64,000 nucleotides of DNA from Pseudomonas solani (GCF_026072635.1 NZ_AP023081.1:5452501-5516500); one strand, 5' to 3'. Shown: positions 7,320 to 19,456, counted from the first letter of the stretch. Program-made: numbers and translations. Notes: generated by a model from the sequence alone, not told the origin.

Positions 7320-9980
7320 TTAGTCTGGTATCAGCTCACATTCACCACTTTCAATTTGCGCTAGGAATTTTTTAAATTTACCGGATTCAATTTTCCCATC
7401 TGCGTACTTGACTCTAACTATGGCGTTTCTACCAATCTTCTTTGATGCAATTAATTGAGTTGAGGGTGGAGTTTCGTATCTGCGATAGAAGTCCTCATGA
7501 ACAAGTTTTCTCAGTTCGCTATCAAAAAAGTCACCGAAGTCATCAGGGAAGTAAGGGAGGGAGAATTTATTTGCCTCTAAGATGACTGGGAGGAATTTTA
7601 TAAGACTTTCGTCTATCGGATAATTTTTCTCGTAAAAAGCCCCGGATCTAACTCGCAGGTAGATTAAAACAAGAGCGCCAAATTTAGCGGTGTCTTCGTC
7701 TAGGATGTTGTTTTGTAGTGAGCGCTTAAATGCGCGATCTGCGTGATCTAAGATGCTGTGACATTTTTCATAGTCTTCTCCGGCCAAGGGGATTGAGATT
7801 ATTTGAAATATTGGCCTGAAATCTACGCCCGAAAGTACATAGCTGTCTTGGCTTAAGAGCTCTTGGTAAGCCGCTGTTACTGAGTTTGGTTCTTCGTCTA
7901 CTTCGAGTAGCAAACTTAGTGATAAAAGATTTTTTAGTTCTTCTTCTGGTGCTTGGTTTGTATACGGGAGGGCGAGTTTTGTGATCAATGGGATAAATAT
8001 AAATTGCTCTCTTGATATTAATTCGAGCAAGACTTTTAGTATTAGGTTCCAGGCATTAACAGGCTGTCTTGGCTCTCCGCTGTCAATATACGACAAAAGC
8101 CGGCTCGCCTCTGTGCTTTCATTTGCGAGCACTAGATTTGCTATAAGGTCGGCGCATTCATTTTCGCTGAAATATAATGAATTCAGTAGTTCGTTTTTTG
8201 ATAGTGCTAGGCGAGACGATATATATAAACTGCTGCACTTCTTATATAGTTCGTTTTTGGCTTCTAGGTTTGGTTCTAGATTCGCTCTGGCTAGGGTTAG
8301 TGTGCATTTTACATTTTCTGATGCTATTGCGAGCGCTTCCTCAATGTGGGCTATGCCGAGGTCGATGTTTCCGAGTTCGCCGTAATATCTACTTAGTTGG
8401 TAGTTGGCTGTATAGAGAATGTTTCTTGCGAGAGTGGGTTTTCCACTCTTTTGAAGTTCGTCCTCTGCGCTAATTGCTTTCAGAATTAGCTCTGGAATTT
8501 CCGAGTGATCCTCAAGATCGGAGAGCCTTTCCTTCGTTGACATTAAGGCGCTGGCAAGGTTGATGCAGGCTTCGGAATAAAAACTGCTGTGATATTTCTC
8601 GTCTACTGGATAGGCGATTTTTCTAAACTGAGCAATCGACTCATTAACTCTGTCTGAAAATAGGAGGCATATGCCGCTCCAGTAAGATTTGAAGTCTATC
8701 AACGATTGGTTTGGATTGTCTCCTAGCTCGCAGCTTTCAAATACCTCAAGTGCAGATTTAAAGTCTTCGAGTTGAGTGAAGCAAAAGCCAATGTTGAGTT
8801 TTGCAGTGATGATGCTATCGGGTTTTTCAGATTCAGCTAATAACTCTTGATAAAGAGAGATGGCTTCTTGGTACTCATTGGAGTGGAGTTTATTGGCCGC
8901 CCGTTCTTCCAAGGTTAAGGTTTGGCGTTCTATATCCGTTATCCATTTCTCAGATAGAGACTCACTCATTATTTTGTTTTTGAAAGCAACGGAGCCATCT
9001 TTCTTCTTGGGGGTGCTAATGCCCGCGAGATAGAGTTTGTCTTTTATTTTGTCAGATAGTGAAGCGCTTTTCCCGTAATGTATGGTCATGACGGCACTTC
9101 TAATTTCTCGATCAATTTCGACTCTTGCTCTTATATGGTCGAAAGGGGGTAGGTCAAAATTAGTAAGGTACAGAGTTCGTACGTGCGAATCTATAGAATC
9201 TATATTCGGGCGCGGGTTGTCAGCTAAGTCACTTTCAATTGCAGAACATATATCCCACGTTGCTCTAGGGCTTCCAGAAGTCCAGTGGTAAACCCTTTCA
9301 ATTATGTCGTCATTTAGAGGGAGGGAGCATTGATCAAGAAAGCGCTTGGTCTCTAGTAGAGTGAAGTCGTTGAGGTAAATTTTTTCCCCTATATTGAAGG
9401 GGGATATAGCCTTGTTTTTTATTAGGTCTGCCGGGTCTGCTACGCCAGAAAGAATATAAGTTAGTCTTTCGAATTGTGGGAAATTAGTTCTCCCGGAAAA
9501 ATAGATGCTTCTAATTAGGGAGAATACATTGTCTGAGTAGTTGACTTTGGTTAAGGCGTCAATTTCGTCCAGGCAAATAATTAGTTTTCCAGGTAGAGTG
9601 TTTAATACTTCTCTTAGCTCTAGCTCGTGTTCTTTGTGTGGCTGTAGATCTTCGGATTTCGATCTTGATGCTTGGATTCGCTCTTTAGTGCTATTTAGTA
9701 GTGGTGTTTTGCTTATTAGTATTATGTCGATGATGTTGCGGAAAAAGGAGCGGAGGTCTGAGAAAGAGTTTGAGACGTCTAAATAGCAAAAGCAGTTATC
9801 GTTCGAGTCAAAATCTCTCTTTGCGTTAAGTAGAAGGTTTGTTTTTCCCATTTGCCTAGATACAAGAACATATCCTGGGCGCCCCATGTCTTCAACTATC
9901 TGCCGCAGTTGCCTATCTGCTTCTCGAGTGACGTAGAGCTCTTTTGGCACAATTGCATATGGTTTGATTTTTTTTTGCAT
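7320..9980 (-). CDS. AAA-like ATPase with C-terminal TPR-type helical region
   Basis: 886 residues. The ATPase (about 1-330) has a P-loop SRQMGKT (Lys46, Thr47) in which the first Gly is replaced, as is usual in the AAA_35-type AAA-like domain, and a Walker B LIICLDEID (Asp137, Glu138). From about 355 onward the protein is alpha-helical with TPR-like units (for example NEYQEAISLYQELL, EDFKSALEVFE, GNIDLGIAHIEEALAIA). This is the STAND-like plan of a switch NTPase with a helical sensor. The ATG is 12 nt after the stop of the upstream hydrolase gene, and its ribosome site AAGGG overlaps that stop, so the two genes form one operon. The gene is strongly A+T-rich and AT-ending in codon use, unlike its neighbours, which suggests horizontal acquisition. 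The sensing or signalling role is inference. Confidence 0.85.
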   Translation of the reverse strand: MQKKIKPYAIVPKELYVTREADRQLRQIVEDMGRPGYVLVSRQMGKTNLLLNAKRDFDSNDNCFCYLDVSNSFSDLRSFFRNIIDIILISKTPLLNSTKERIQASRSKSEDLQPHKEHELELREVLNTLPGKLIICLDEIDALTKVNYSDNVFSLIRSIYFSGRTNFPQFERLTYILSGVADPADLIKNKAISPFNIGEKIYLNDFTLLETKRFLDQCSLPLNDDIIERVYHWTSGSPRATWDICSAIESDLADNPRPNIDSIDSHVRTLYLTNFDLPPFDHIRARVEIDREIRSAVMTIHYGKSASLSDKIKDKLYLAGISTPKKKDGSVAFKNKIMSESLSEKWITDIERQTLTLEERAANKLHSNEYQEAISLYQELLAESEKPDSIITAKLNIGFCFTQLEDFKSALEVFESCELGDNPNQSLIDFKSYWSGICLLFSDRVNESIAQFRKIAYPVDEKYHSSFYSEACINLASALMSTKERLSDLEDHSEIPELILKAISAEDELQKSGKPTLARNILYTANYQLSRYYGELGNIDLGIAHIEEALAIASENVKCTLTLARANLEPNLEAKNELYKKCSSLYISSRLALSKNELLNSLYFSENECADLIANLVLANESTEASRLLSYIDSGEPRQPVNAWNLILKVLLELISREQFIFIPLITKLALPYTNQAPEEELKNLLSLSLLLEVDEEPNSVTAAYQELLSQDSYVLSGVDFRPIFQIISIPLAGEDYEKCHSILDHADRAFKRSLQNNILDEDTAKFGALVLIYLRVRSGAFYEKNYPIDESLIKFLPVILEANKFSLPYFPDDFGDFFDSELRKLVHEDFYRRYETPPSTQLIASKKIGRNAIVRVKYADGKIESGKFKKFLAQIESGECELIPD

Positions 9981-9992
9981 TATTGTGCGCCC

Positions 9993-11597
9993 TTAGAGCT
10001 GGAGGCCATGTGCTGACATCGTTAGCAGATCTTCATTGCTCATATTTGGTTTCAGTAGCTTTGTTCTTAAAAAGGTTTTCAAGAAGCGTGGTGAGCCATG
10101 TGCTAGTTGAGCAAGGTTTTCGGGGAGGTCTTCCGGGTGTAGCGATTCAAGATTGTCAGTAATTAGTCTTGTAAGACTTTGAAGTTCGCTTTCGGACCAA
10201 GTGCGGCACTCAATAACCCTGAGGTAGTTGTTGAGTTTTGATAAATTTCGGCAGTTTTTGAAGTCTGGCTTTCCTAGGGATGAGATAATGAATCGAAAAT
10301 TATTTGCTTGTGATAACTGTTTTACAGAGGTAAGAAGATCTTCGATTAATAGCGAAAGTTGGGTTTCTGCTGATGCTTCGTTTGAAGTGCTTGGAACTTC
10401 ATCAATATAAATGTAAAGGGATTTCTGTGCGTTTATGGATTCCGAGATCATTCGAACTAAGTTGTTAAATGTTCGTTCCGGAATTTTCTCGTAATCATTG
10501 TTGGAAATGTGTATTGTTTCAATCATTTCTGTCAGGAAAGCTTGTCTGAAATCCCCTGTCAAACATTGGGAAAAACACATCTCAATCGACTCTCCTGCGT
10601 CTTTGGCAAGTAGGCGTTTGATCATCGATGTTTTGCCAGATCCCGAGGGGCCAAATAACCAAAAGCTAGTCAGTGAGAGGTTGAGAGATATTTCATTGTC
10701 TATGTCGCGAGTCAAATAGAACGGCTCGCAGTTTATGTCGTAAATATCGAATAATGGGCCGTGTTTCGTCAGCTCGTCGTTTTTAGGAGTGGGAGGTGTT
10801 GAGTGTTCAGGAAAGCCGGCTTTGGGGAAGAAAATGTTATTCAGAAAGTCTACGAGAAATATATGGCTGCCGTGATTTATGCTGGTTGGCTTGACGATTG
10901 TTGAGTGATTCGTCTTTGGTATGATTTTTGTGTTTGGGAAGTATCTAGAGGCAGAGCTGTGCAGAACAATTGGTTCGAATCCGGGCAGCCAGCGCATATG
11001 AAAGAATCCAACGTGCTCAACGGCCTCGGCTCCAAAAAAGCTATTAAGTTCTCGCTTTTCTAAGAAGCTTTTAAAGCGCCCATCGAGATCGCTCAATATC
11101 TCACTATTCTTTTTTAATTGTTTGCCTGTTCGGTTTTTGTAAAAAGAAGCTAGCTTTGAAAGTCGGTCAGCATAATCGGAGCCGATTGAAGGTGATGCTA
11201 ATAGCGCTAATCCTATTTTGTGGCCTGCAAAATACTCTCTATAGCTTTCTAACATGTACCGTACGACAATGCCGCCAAGGCTATGGCATACAAATATAAT
11301 TTTATCTAGCTCTATTGGTGCGCGCTTCCCGCATGATGATTTGCGGCGCAAAGAGTCAAATAATTCGTTGGCGCACTCTCTTATTCCGTAGCTTCCTGAG
11401 TCGACATCTGTGAAGTATCCGCCTAGAAAGATGGATATTTCAGGTATGCGGCTGTCTGTTTTTAATATGTCAGGCCAAAAGATTTTATTCTTAGGGTTCA
11501 TCCAGCAGCTATTGGTGCTTGAAAAGAAACCGTGTACGAAAATTACTCCAGTATCACAGTGTTCATTATATTGATGCCAGGTGTTGTTGTCGGGCAT
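9993..11597 (-). CDS. alpha/beta-hydrolase fused to P-loop (STAND-like) NTPase
   Basis: 534 residues. Residues 1-255 form an alpha/beta-hydrolase with VIFVHGF (oxyanion strand), nucleophile elbow FVCHSLGG (Ser106) and a catalytic-His segment TNHSTIVKP (His231). The CHSLGG and HSTIVKP forms resemble SERAC1-type and NLR-associated lipase/esterase domains. Residues about 285-534 are an NTPase with Walker A GPSGSGKTS (Lys322) and Walker B LYIYIDE (Asp399, Glu400). No signal peptide or membrane helix is seen, so it should be cytosolic. It is first in an operon with the AAA-TPR gene, in an A+T-rich island. An inducible lipase/esterase effector gated by the NTPases is a reasonable model, but neither substrate nor trigger can be read from the sequence. 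Confidence 0.85.
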   Translation of the reverse strand: MPDNNTWHQYNEHCDTGVIFVHGFFSSTNSCWMNPKNKIFWPDILKTDSRIPEISIFLGGYFTDVDSGSYGIRECANELFDSLRRKSSCGKRAPIELDKIIFVCHSLGGIVVRYMLESYREYFAGHKIGLALLASPSIGSDYADRLSKLASFYKNRTGKQLKKNSEILSDLDGRFKSFLEKRELNSFFGAEAVEHVGFFHMRWLPGFEPIVLHSSASRYFPNTKIIPKTNHSTIVKPTSINHGSHIFLVDFLNNIFFPKAGFPEHSTPPTPKNDELTKHGPLFDIYDINCEPFYLTRDIDNEISLNLSLTSFWLFGPSGSGKTSMIKRLLAKDAGESIEMCFSQCLTGDFRQAFLTEMIETIHISNNDYEKIPERTFNNLVRMISESINAQKSLYIYIDEVPSTSNEASAETQLSLLIEDLLTSVKQLSQANNFRFIISSLGKPDFKNCRNLSKLNNYLRVIECRTWSESELQSLTRLITDNLESLHPEDLPENLAQLAHGSPRFLKTFLRTKLLKPNMSNEDLLTMSAHGLQL

Positions 11598-11607
11598 ATA
11601 TGCGTCT

Positions 11608-11636
11608 TATATATTTGGATTTTTAACCGTTGTCGG
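11608..11636 (-). promoter_or_regulatory. candidate promoter of the island operon
   Basis: On the minus strand a CCGACA hexamer (11631-11636) and TATATA (11608-11613) are separated by 17 bp, a fair sigma-70 match in an A+T-rich stretch. Initiation 6-8 nt below the -10 would leave almost no leader before the ATG at 11597, and no good Shine-Dalgarno is seen, so translation may be near-leaderless. Inference only. Confidence 0.35.
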
Positions 11637-11669
11637 CACTAATGACTATCAACGACTGAGCGTAGATTT

Positions 11670-12833
11670 TTATTCACCAGATGAGGTTGCCTGCGGCTGC
11701 GGCACGCCATTCCGTTCATGCCGGTACACGCTCACCGTTTCGTACACCACCTTGCGCAGGCGGTTGATGCCGCCGATGGGGCGGTGTTCGGGGAGGGCGT
11801 GCCAGGGGTTGAAGGAGAGGTTGTCGCAGAATTCGTTCTGCTCGCGGCTATCGAAGTCCTGCGCGGGCACCTTGATGGTGGCGACGGTCTTGAAGGGGGA
11901 GACCTTCTCGCTCCAGGCCACGCTGGTGTCTTCGATGGGCATGTAGTACTGCGGGTTCTGCACCTGCACCTGGAGGGCGAAGCAGGCCGGTACGCGGTCC
12001 AGCGAGAGTTGCTGGTACAGGGCGTTGCGCAGGAAGTTGGGCAGGTCGGTGTTCTGCTTGGGCAGCGTGTACTGGGGGCAGGATTGCGGGTCGGGGATGA
12101 CGCGGTACTTGATGTTGGCCTGGCCGAGCTTGTACGGCGAGACGGAGCTGTAGACGGTGTCGGTGGGGCTGGCCGGCGCCGGCGCGAGGGTTTGCAGGGC
12201 GATCAGCATGTGGCGGATTTCCCAGGTGCGCGGGTCGAGGCTGGGGAAGAAGGCGCCGACCTTCTGGCCGTTGGCCTGGGCTTCGAAGTTGCTGCGGTAT
12301 TCGGCCACGTCGCGGATGAAGAAGACGTCGTGGTTGAACATCACGAAGTCCTGCTCGGTGGCGTGGTCCGGGGCGTTCATGAGCTTCTGGCCGGGCACGT
12401 CGAGCAGCTTGATGGCCATGCCGCGGGCGTCGCGGGCGCTGTCGAACTGCGGGTAGGCGTTGCCGTTGGAGAGGCGCATCCAGGCTTGCCAGGTCTTGCC
12501 CGGTTCGGCGAGCACGCCGGCGCGCAGGTCGCTGGCCAGGTCCTGGGCGACCGTGACTTCGGCCTTCACGCAGCCGTGGGCCTTGGCGTGGGCGTCGCGC
12601 ATGACGCGGGTGTTGTCGCGGTGCTGTTCGACCACGCGCACGGCTGATTCCATGATCGCCTTGGCGTCGCTGGCTTCGTTCGGCGGGATCTGTTCGTCGG
12701 CGGAGACGGGGCCGGAGAACTTCCAGCCGTAGTAGAGCGAGCCGATGCCCCAGCCGAGCAGGCCGACGACCAGGAGGATGAGGAGGAGCTTGCCGAGGAG
12801 GCGGCCGAGCCAGAGCCAGAAGCGCTTGAGCAT
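11670..12833 (-). CDS. membrane-anchored catalase-family haem protein
   Basis: 387 residues. An N-terminal helix (about 8-33, LGRLLGKLLLILLVVGLLGWGIG) anchors a large periplasmic domain. That domain has catalase-superfamily blocks: KAHGCVKAEV (distal His region), WQAWMRLSNG, DARGMAIKLLDVPG, QDFVMFNHDVFFIRD and YYMPIEDTSVAWSE. It is shorter than true catalases and belongs with catalase-like proteins whose activities vary; function may be peroxidase-like and is not proven. It lies 68 bp downstream of a di-haem cytochrome c gene on the same strand, so the two are likely co-transcribed and act together on peroxide or lipid hydroperoxide in the periplasm (inference). Confidence 0.82.
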   Translation of the reverse strand: MLKRFWLWLGRLLGKLLLILLVVGLLGWGIGSLYYGWKFSGPVSADEQIPPNEASDAKAIMESAVRVVEQHRDNTRVMRDAHAKAHGCVKAEVTVAQDLASDLRAGVLAEPGKTWQAWMRLSNGNAYPQFDSARDARGMAIKLLDVPGQKLMNAPDHATEQDFVMFNHDVFFIRDVAEYRSNFEAQANGQKVGAFFPSLDPRTWEIRHMLIALQTLAPAPASPTDTVYSSVSPYKLGQANIKYRVIPDPQSCPQYTLPKQNTDLPNFLRNALYQQLSLDRVPACFALQVQVQNPQYYMPIEDTSVAWSEKVSPFKTVATIKVPAQDFDSREQNEFCDNLSFNPWHALPEHRPIGGINRLRKVVYETVSVYRHERNGVPQPQATSSGE

Positions 12834-12901
12834 GGGAGCTTGAGTCCTTGTTGTTCGTTCCCAGGCCCTCCCGTGGCGGGGAGGGGTTTTACAGCGGTCT
12901 A

Positions 12902-14778
12902 TCAGCCTTCGCAGGCGGGGCCGGGCGTCCAGGGTTTGGGCGCGACGGGGCTGAGCTTTTCCTCCAGGGGCTGGTTGCCCATGACTTTGAGGTATTCGAT
13001 CAGCGCGAGGCGTTCGTCCGGCGAGAGGGCGCGGCCGATCACGCCGTTCTGGCGGCAGCCGTCGCGGAATTCATGGCCCTGGTTGCCGTTGCCGGTGACC
13101 GAGGTCTTGAACAGGAAGCCGCCCGGGAACTTGTCGTGCTGGAAGCCGGCGAACTGCGGGTCGTACTCGAAGTTGCCGACGTAGAACTCCTTGGCGCGTT
13201 CGGGCACGGGGGAGAGCAGCTGGAAGATCGTAGGCACCGAGCCGTTGTGCAGGAAGGGCGGGGTGGCCCAGATGCCGTCCAGCGGGCGGGCCTTGTAGGC
13301 GCGCAGTTCGCGCACGCCGATCTTCAGGCCGTAGCCGTCCATCTGCTTGCGTTCCTCGCCGCTGATGCCGGCTTCCTGGTAGGCGCGGTCTTCGACGAAG
13401 GCGGTGAGGTAGGCCAGGCCCTTGGCGCTGGAGATCTTGCTGAAGTCGAGGTCTTTCAGCGGCGGTTTGCTGAACAGTTCGACGTCGAGCTTGGAGAGCT
13501 GTTCCTTGGTCCAGCTGAGCTTGGTGATGTCGAAGCGGTGGTCGGCGATGTTGTCGGCGGTGGTGGGGTCGGTGCCGATCTTGTCGGTGGCGACCATGCG
13601 CATCTTCCATTCCGGGTCGCGGTCGGGAGCGAGGCGCTTGTCCACCGGTTGCGGGTTGGGGGCGTGGCAGTAGGCGCAGTTCTCGGCGAACAGGGCGCGG
13701 CCCTGGCTGGCGCGGGGCAGGTCGATCTTGCCGAAGACCTCTTCCGGCCAGGTCGGCGGCTTCAGGGTCTTGAGGGTTTCTTCCAGGGTGTGCAGGTCGC
13801 GCACGCGCACGCTGGAGGCGTAGCGCTGGTCCAGCGGCACCGGCTGGCCGTTTTCCTGGTGCAGGGTGAGGCTGGCGCCCACGCCGAGGGATTCGCCGAT
13901 GTTGCGTGCCATGGGCTGCATGGCGGAGCCGTTCCACTGCACCCAGTCGAACTTCCAGATGTCCCACAGCTGCGGGTAGCTCACCGGGGCGTTGGCGATG
14001 CGGTAGTTGGCCGGGTCGATGGCGTCGCCGAACACGCTGTTGGCGATGCGGCCGAAGGCGTCGGTACGGCCAAAGCCTTCCTCGGTGGGGTAGAGGCCGC
14101 GGTGGGTGTCGTTCCAGGCGGTGCCGAGCAGGCGGTCGAGCACATCCTTGAAGTCGCTGCGCAGTTCGTCCTTGCCCTTGGGGTATTCCTCGCCGAGTAC
14201 CGTCTTGGCGAAGCGGTTGAACTTGAGCGGGTTGTAGTAGGTGAAGGCCATGCTCATGCCCAGCGCCTGGCCGAAGCCGCCGCCCTTGAGGGTGGGCACG
14301 GTGGAAGCGAGGGAGTGCAGGGCGGCGCCGCCGTCGATGCGCACGGCCTGGCCCTTGTAGTGCAGCTCGCCGGTGTGGCAGGCGGCGCAGCTGATGTCGA
14401 GGTACTGCTGGCCGGTGTCGTCGTCCTCATGCCTGGCGAAACCCACGGGCAGGTTGCCGGGGTTCAGCTCGGTGGGTTTCTGCTTGGGGTCGACGAGGAA
14501 GCCGAAGCGGCCGAGGTATTCCGGGCGGGCGAACTTGTCGCTGGAGAAGGGCAGCTCGAGGGCGGTGAACCAGTCGTAGCGCAGGCCCTTAACCGTGGTG
14601 CCCTGGGGGTGTAGTAGTAGGTCTGACGCGCCTGTTCGTCCCACTGGTCGAGGTAGTGCAGCTGCTCGGGGGCTTTGTAGGTGGGCAGGTTGGGGTTGGC
14701 GACGTAATAGAGGACGACCGCCAGGCCCACGAGGACGAGCACGAGCAGAAGCACCAGGGTGCGACGCAGGATTCGCAT
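12902..14778 (-). pseudogene. di-haem c-type cytochrome (peroxidase-like), frameshifted by one base
   Basis: The start at 14778 (MRILRRTLVLLLVLVLVGLA) has AAGGA 8 nt upstream and encodes a membrane anchor. The frame breaks in a five-G run (14605-14609) after QARQTYYYTP, and the next frame resumes at once with QGTTVKGLRYDWF. Adding one base restores about 626 residues. Two CXXCH haem sites are present (CAACH and CAYCH), plus PPFLHNGSVPT, a block typical of large di-haem cytochromes related to cytochrome c peroxidase and, more distantly, RoxA-type oxygenases. It is predicted to be periplasmic and membrane-tethered. The break may be a sequencing error; the rest of the gene is intact. Confidence 0.8.
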
Positions 14779-15094
14779 CAGATACATCCTTGTAACCAGT
14801 GTGGAAAATCCTACGTTATGCCAATCAATAGGAATATTGGCAAGGTGCTATTACCAATGTCCTCAGATTGGGGTGTTTTGTCGGTTGCGTCATGTTTTTG
14901 CAATCCCATTTCCCACGGCCTTTTCGGCATAGACCCGCGCCATCTGACGGCGCCGCGGCTTTAAGAACTTTTCGCGATCTTTCCTATAAGAAATGGTTCC
15001 ATACCCCGTCAAAGATATTGCTAGCGTTACAGTCAGGCGCGCCAAACCCTTGTTTTTAAAGAATTATTCAAAAAATTGGCGCCAAGGATGGGAC
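14779..15094. other. divergent promoter region
   Basis: This 316-bp space separates the minus-strand cytochrome gene from the plus-strand VpsR-like regulator. It is A+T-richer than the coding flanks and must contain both promoters. No sigma-54 -24/-12 element with correct spacing, repeat or RNA gene was found. It is the natural place for autoregulation by the VpsR-like protein. Confidence 0.4.
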
Positions 15095-16381
<1,287 letters not shown>

Positions 16382-16430
16382 ACAGCCGGGCTCCGTGCAG
16401 GGAGCCGAGCCCGCGCGCCGATGGGCTCTT

Positions 16431-16687
16431 GTAGGGTGTGCTGCGCGCACCGATCCCGCGCTCGGCCTGTCCGGCGAGCGCCGAAATGCTCCGTGCCGAT
16501 CCGACCTTTGAGGCGCGCACACCCTACGGCACGCGTTCATCCTCTGGGGCTTCAATTCGAATGGTCACGACCTTTCCTCTTGGCAAGGGGGCTTGGCCAG
16601 ACTTCGGGGTGTGGAAGTAGGGTGTGCTGCGCGCACCTGGGAGCCTACCGGAGGCACCGTGCGGAGGTGCGCACGGCACACCCTGCG
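16431..16687. repeat. two TAGGGTGTGC-type repeat elements
   Basis: Elements at 16431-16530 and 16617-16687 each begin GTAGGGTGTGCTGCGCGCACC and end in a reverse-complement-like GCGCACACCCTACGG or GCACGGCACACCCTGCG, so each can fold into a long hairpin. Relatives occur at 5381, 6304 and 60130. The rest of the 411-bp interval 16382-16792 holds only the terminator at 16750-16776. Confidence 0.75.
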
Positions 16688-16749
16688 ACACGAGTTCGTC
16701 CTGCCGGGCTCTGAGGAGCAATGACTCCTGGCCAGGTCTCAAGCAAACG

Positions 16750-16776
16750 AAAAAGGCGCCGGGTAGGCGCCTTTTT
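16750..16776. terminator. bidirectional intrinsic terminator
   Basis: Perfect 11-bp stem AAAAAGGCGCC/GGCGCCTTTTT with loop GGGTA. The A-run and T-run allow it to work on both strands. It lies 16 bp beyond the stop of the minus-strand lpd3 gene and downstream of the VpsR-like gene, separating the convergent units. Confidence 0.85.
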
Positions 16777-16792
16777 CATGGGCATCACGCCG

Positions 16793-18193
<1,401 letters not shown>

Positions 18194-18360
18194 GAAATTT
18201 CCTTCTGTCTCGATTGATGGCTATCAACCCAGCAAGCGTAGTGGAGCTTCACGGCGCGTCCATCGGCTTTGGATGACGGCCGCAATATCCTCGCGCCTGA
18301 ATGATCGGTCAAGAAAAGATCGTGTTGGTCAGGGGGGTAGGGGCGGGGAGCGCTCTGGAT

Positions 18361-18543
18361 TGTGGGAGCGAATTCATTCGCGATCGGAGCCCGGTCGGGG
18401 CTCCGGACGGCGGCGCGGTGCACCGCTGGGCGAATGAATTCGCCCCTACAGGGTGCAAGCCGGTGGCGTGGGTGGGGCGCTGGGTCTTTCGCGAATGAAT
18501 TCGCTCCCACGGGGTAGGTTGGGCTGAGGTACGAAGCCCAACG
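18361..18543. repeat. cluster of REP-like palindromes
   Basis: Elements: GTGGGAGCGAATTCATTCGCG at 18362-18382, GGGCGAATGAATTCGCCCC at 18428-18446, CGCGAATGAATTCGCTCCCAC at 18490-18510, and GTAGGTTGGGCTGAGG...AAGCCCAAC at 18514-18542. The third is the first in inverted orientation, which makes a REPIN-like pair. The interval 18194-18568 has no gene. Confidence 0.75.
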
Positions 18544-18568
18544 CCCAACGCAGCGGAGCCCGTCGGGG

Positions 18569-19456
18569 TTAAGCGATATCCATAAGGCGCAGCTGGCTTT
18601 CGAAGCGCAGCGCCTCGCCGCTGATGGGGTCGATGAAGGCCAGTTCGCGGGCCAGCAGTTGCAGGGGGCGGGCGTGGTCGTCGGGGGCGCTGGTGTCGTG
18701 CAGGTCGGGGTAGAAGCCGTCGTTGAGGATGCCGGCGCCGAGGGCGGCCATGTGCACGCGCAGCTGGTGCTTGCGGCCGGTTACCGGGTGCAGGGCGTAG
18801 CGCCACAGCTGCGGGCCGCGCTCGATCACCTCCAGGCGGGTTTCGGTGTTGGGCTCGCCGGCCACCTGCTGCATGCGGAAGAAGGGCTCGCCCGCTTCCA
18901 GGCGGGTGCGCAGGGTGCAGGGAAACTCCAGCTGCGGCAGCGGCGCGGCCACCGCCTCATAGCGCTTGTGCACACGGCGTTCGCGGAACAGCGCCTGGTA
19001 GGCGCCACGGCTGCCCGGGTCGCGGGAGAACAGCACCAGGCCGGCGGTGTGTCGGTCGATGCGATGCAAGGGCACCAGCCCGGGGATGCCCAGGCGGCGG
19101 GTGAGGCGCGCCTGCAGCGTCTGCTCGACGTATTCGCCGGCGGGCATCACCGGCAGGAAGTGCGGCTTGTCGGCCACCACCAGGCGCTCGTCCTGGTAGA
19201 GCACGCGTTCTTCGAAGGGGATCTCCCGCTCCTGCGCCACTTCGCGGTAGTAGCGGATGCACAGTCCCTGCTGGTAGGGGCGCGTGGCGTCCACCGGCTG
19301 GCCTTCGCCATCGGTGACCCGGCCACGGGCCATGCGGTCGAGCCAGGTGGCGCGGTCGATGGCCGGGAAATGCGCGCACAGGCAGTCGAGCACCGTGATC
19401 CAGGGGCCCTGGGGCAGGTGCAGCGTGCTGGGGCGCACATTGGGTTCGGTGCTCAT
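18569..19456 (-). CDS. RluA-family pseudouridine synthase
   Basis: 295 residues from the ATG at 19456 (MSTEPNVRPS), which has GGAG about 8 nt upstream; an earlier in-frame start at 19471 is less well placed. The catalytic block PLHRIDRHTAGLVLFSRD carries the invariant Asp of the RluA family. An S4-like N-terminal segment (RATWLDRMARGRVTDGEGQ) is present, as are VADKPHFLPVMP and the C-terminal GRKHQLRVHMA block. It isomerises uridines in rRNA or tRNA; which site cannot be told from sequence alone. Confidence 0.88.
   Translation of the reverse strand: MSTEPNVRPSTLHLPQGPWITVLDCLCAHFPAIDRATWLDRMARGRVTDGEGQPVDATRPYQQGLCIRYYREVAQEREIPFEERVLYQDERLVVADKPHFLPVMPAGEYVEQTLQARLTRRLGIPGLVPLHRIDRHTAGLVLFSRDPGSRGAYQALFRERRVHKRYEAVAAPLPQLEFPCTLRTRLEAGEPFFRMQQVAGEPNTETRLEVIERGPQLWRYALHPVTGRKHQLRVHMAALGAGILNDGFYPDLHDTSAPDDHARPLQLLARELAFIDPISGEALRFESQLRLMDIA

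Noticed and set aside
7320..11597. The A+T-rich island as a prophage segment
   Set aside because: No integrase, structural, lysis or replication gene is present; the adjacent Bro-N gene alone is not enough.
12848..14614. 588-codon plus-strand frame opposite the di-haem cytochrome
   Set aside because: Low-complexity Val/Gly/Ala product; the opposite strand has two CXXCH motifs and a membrane anchor.
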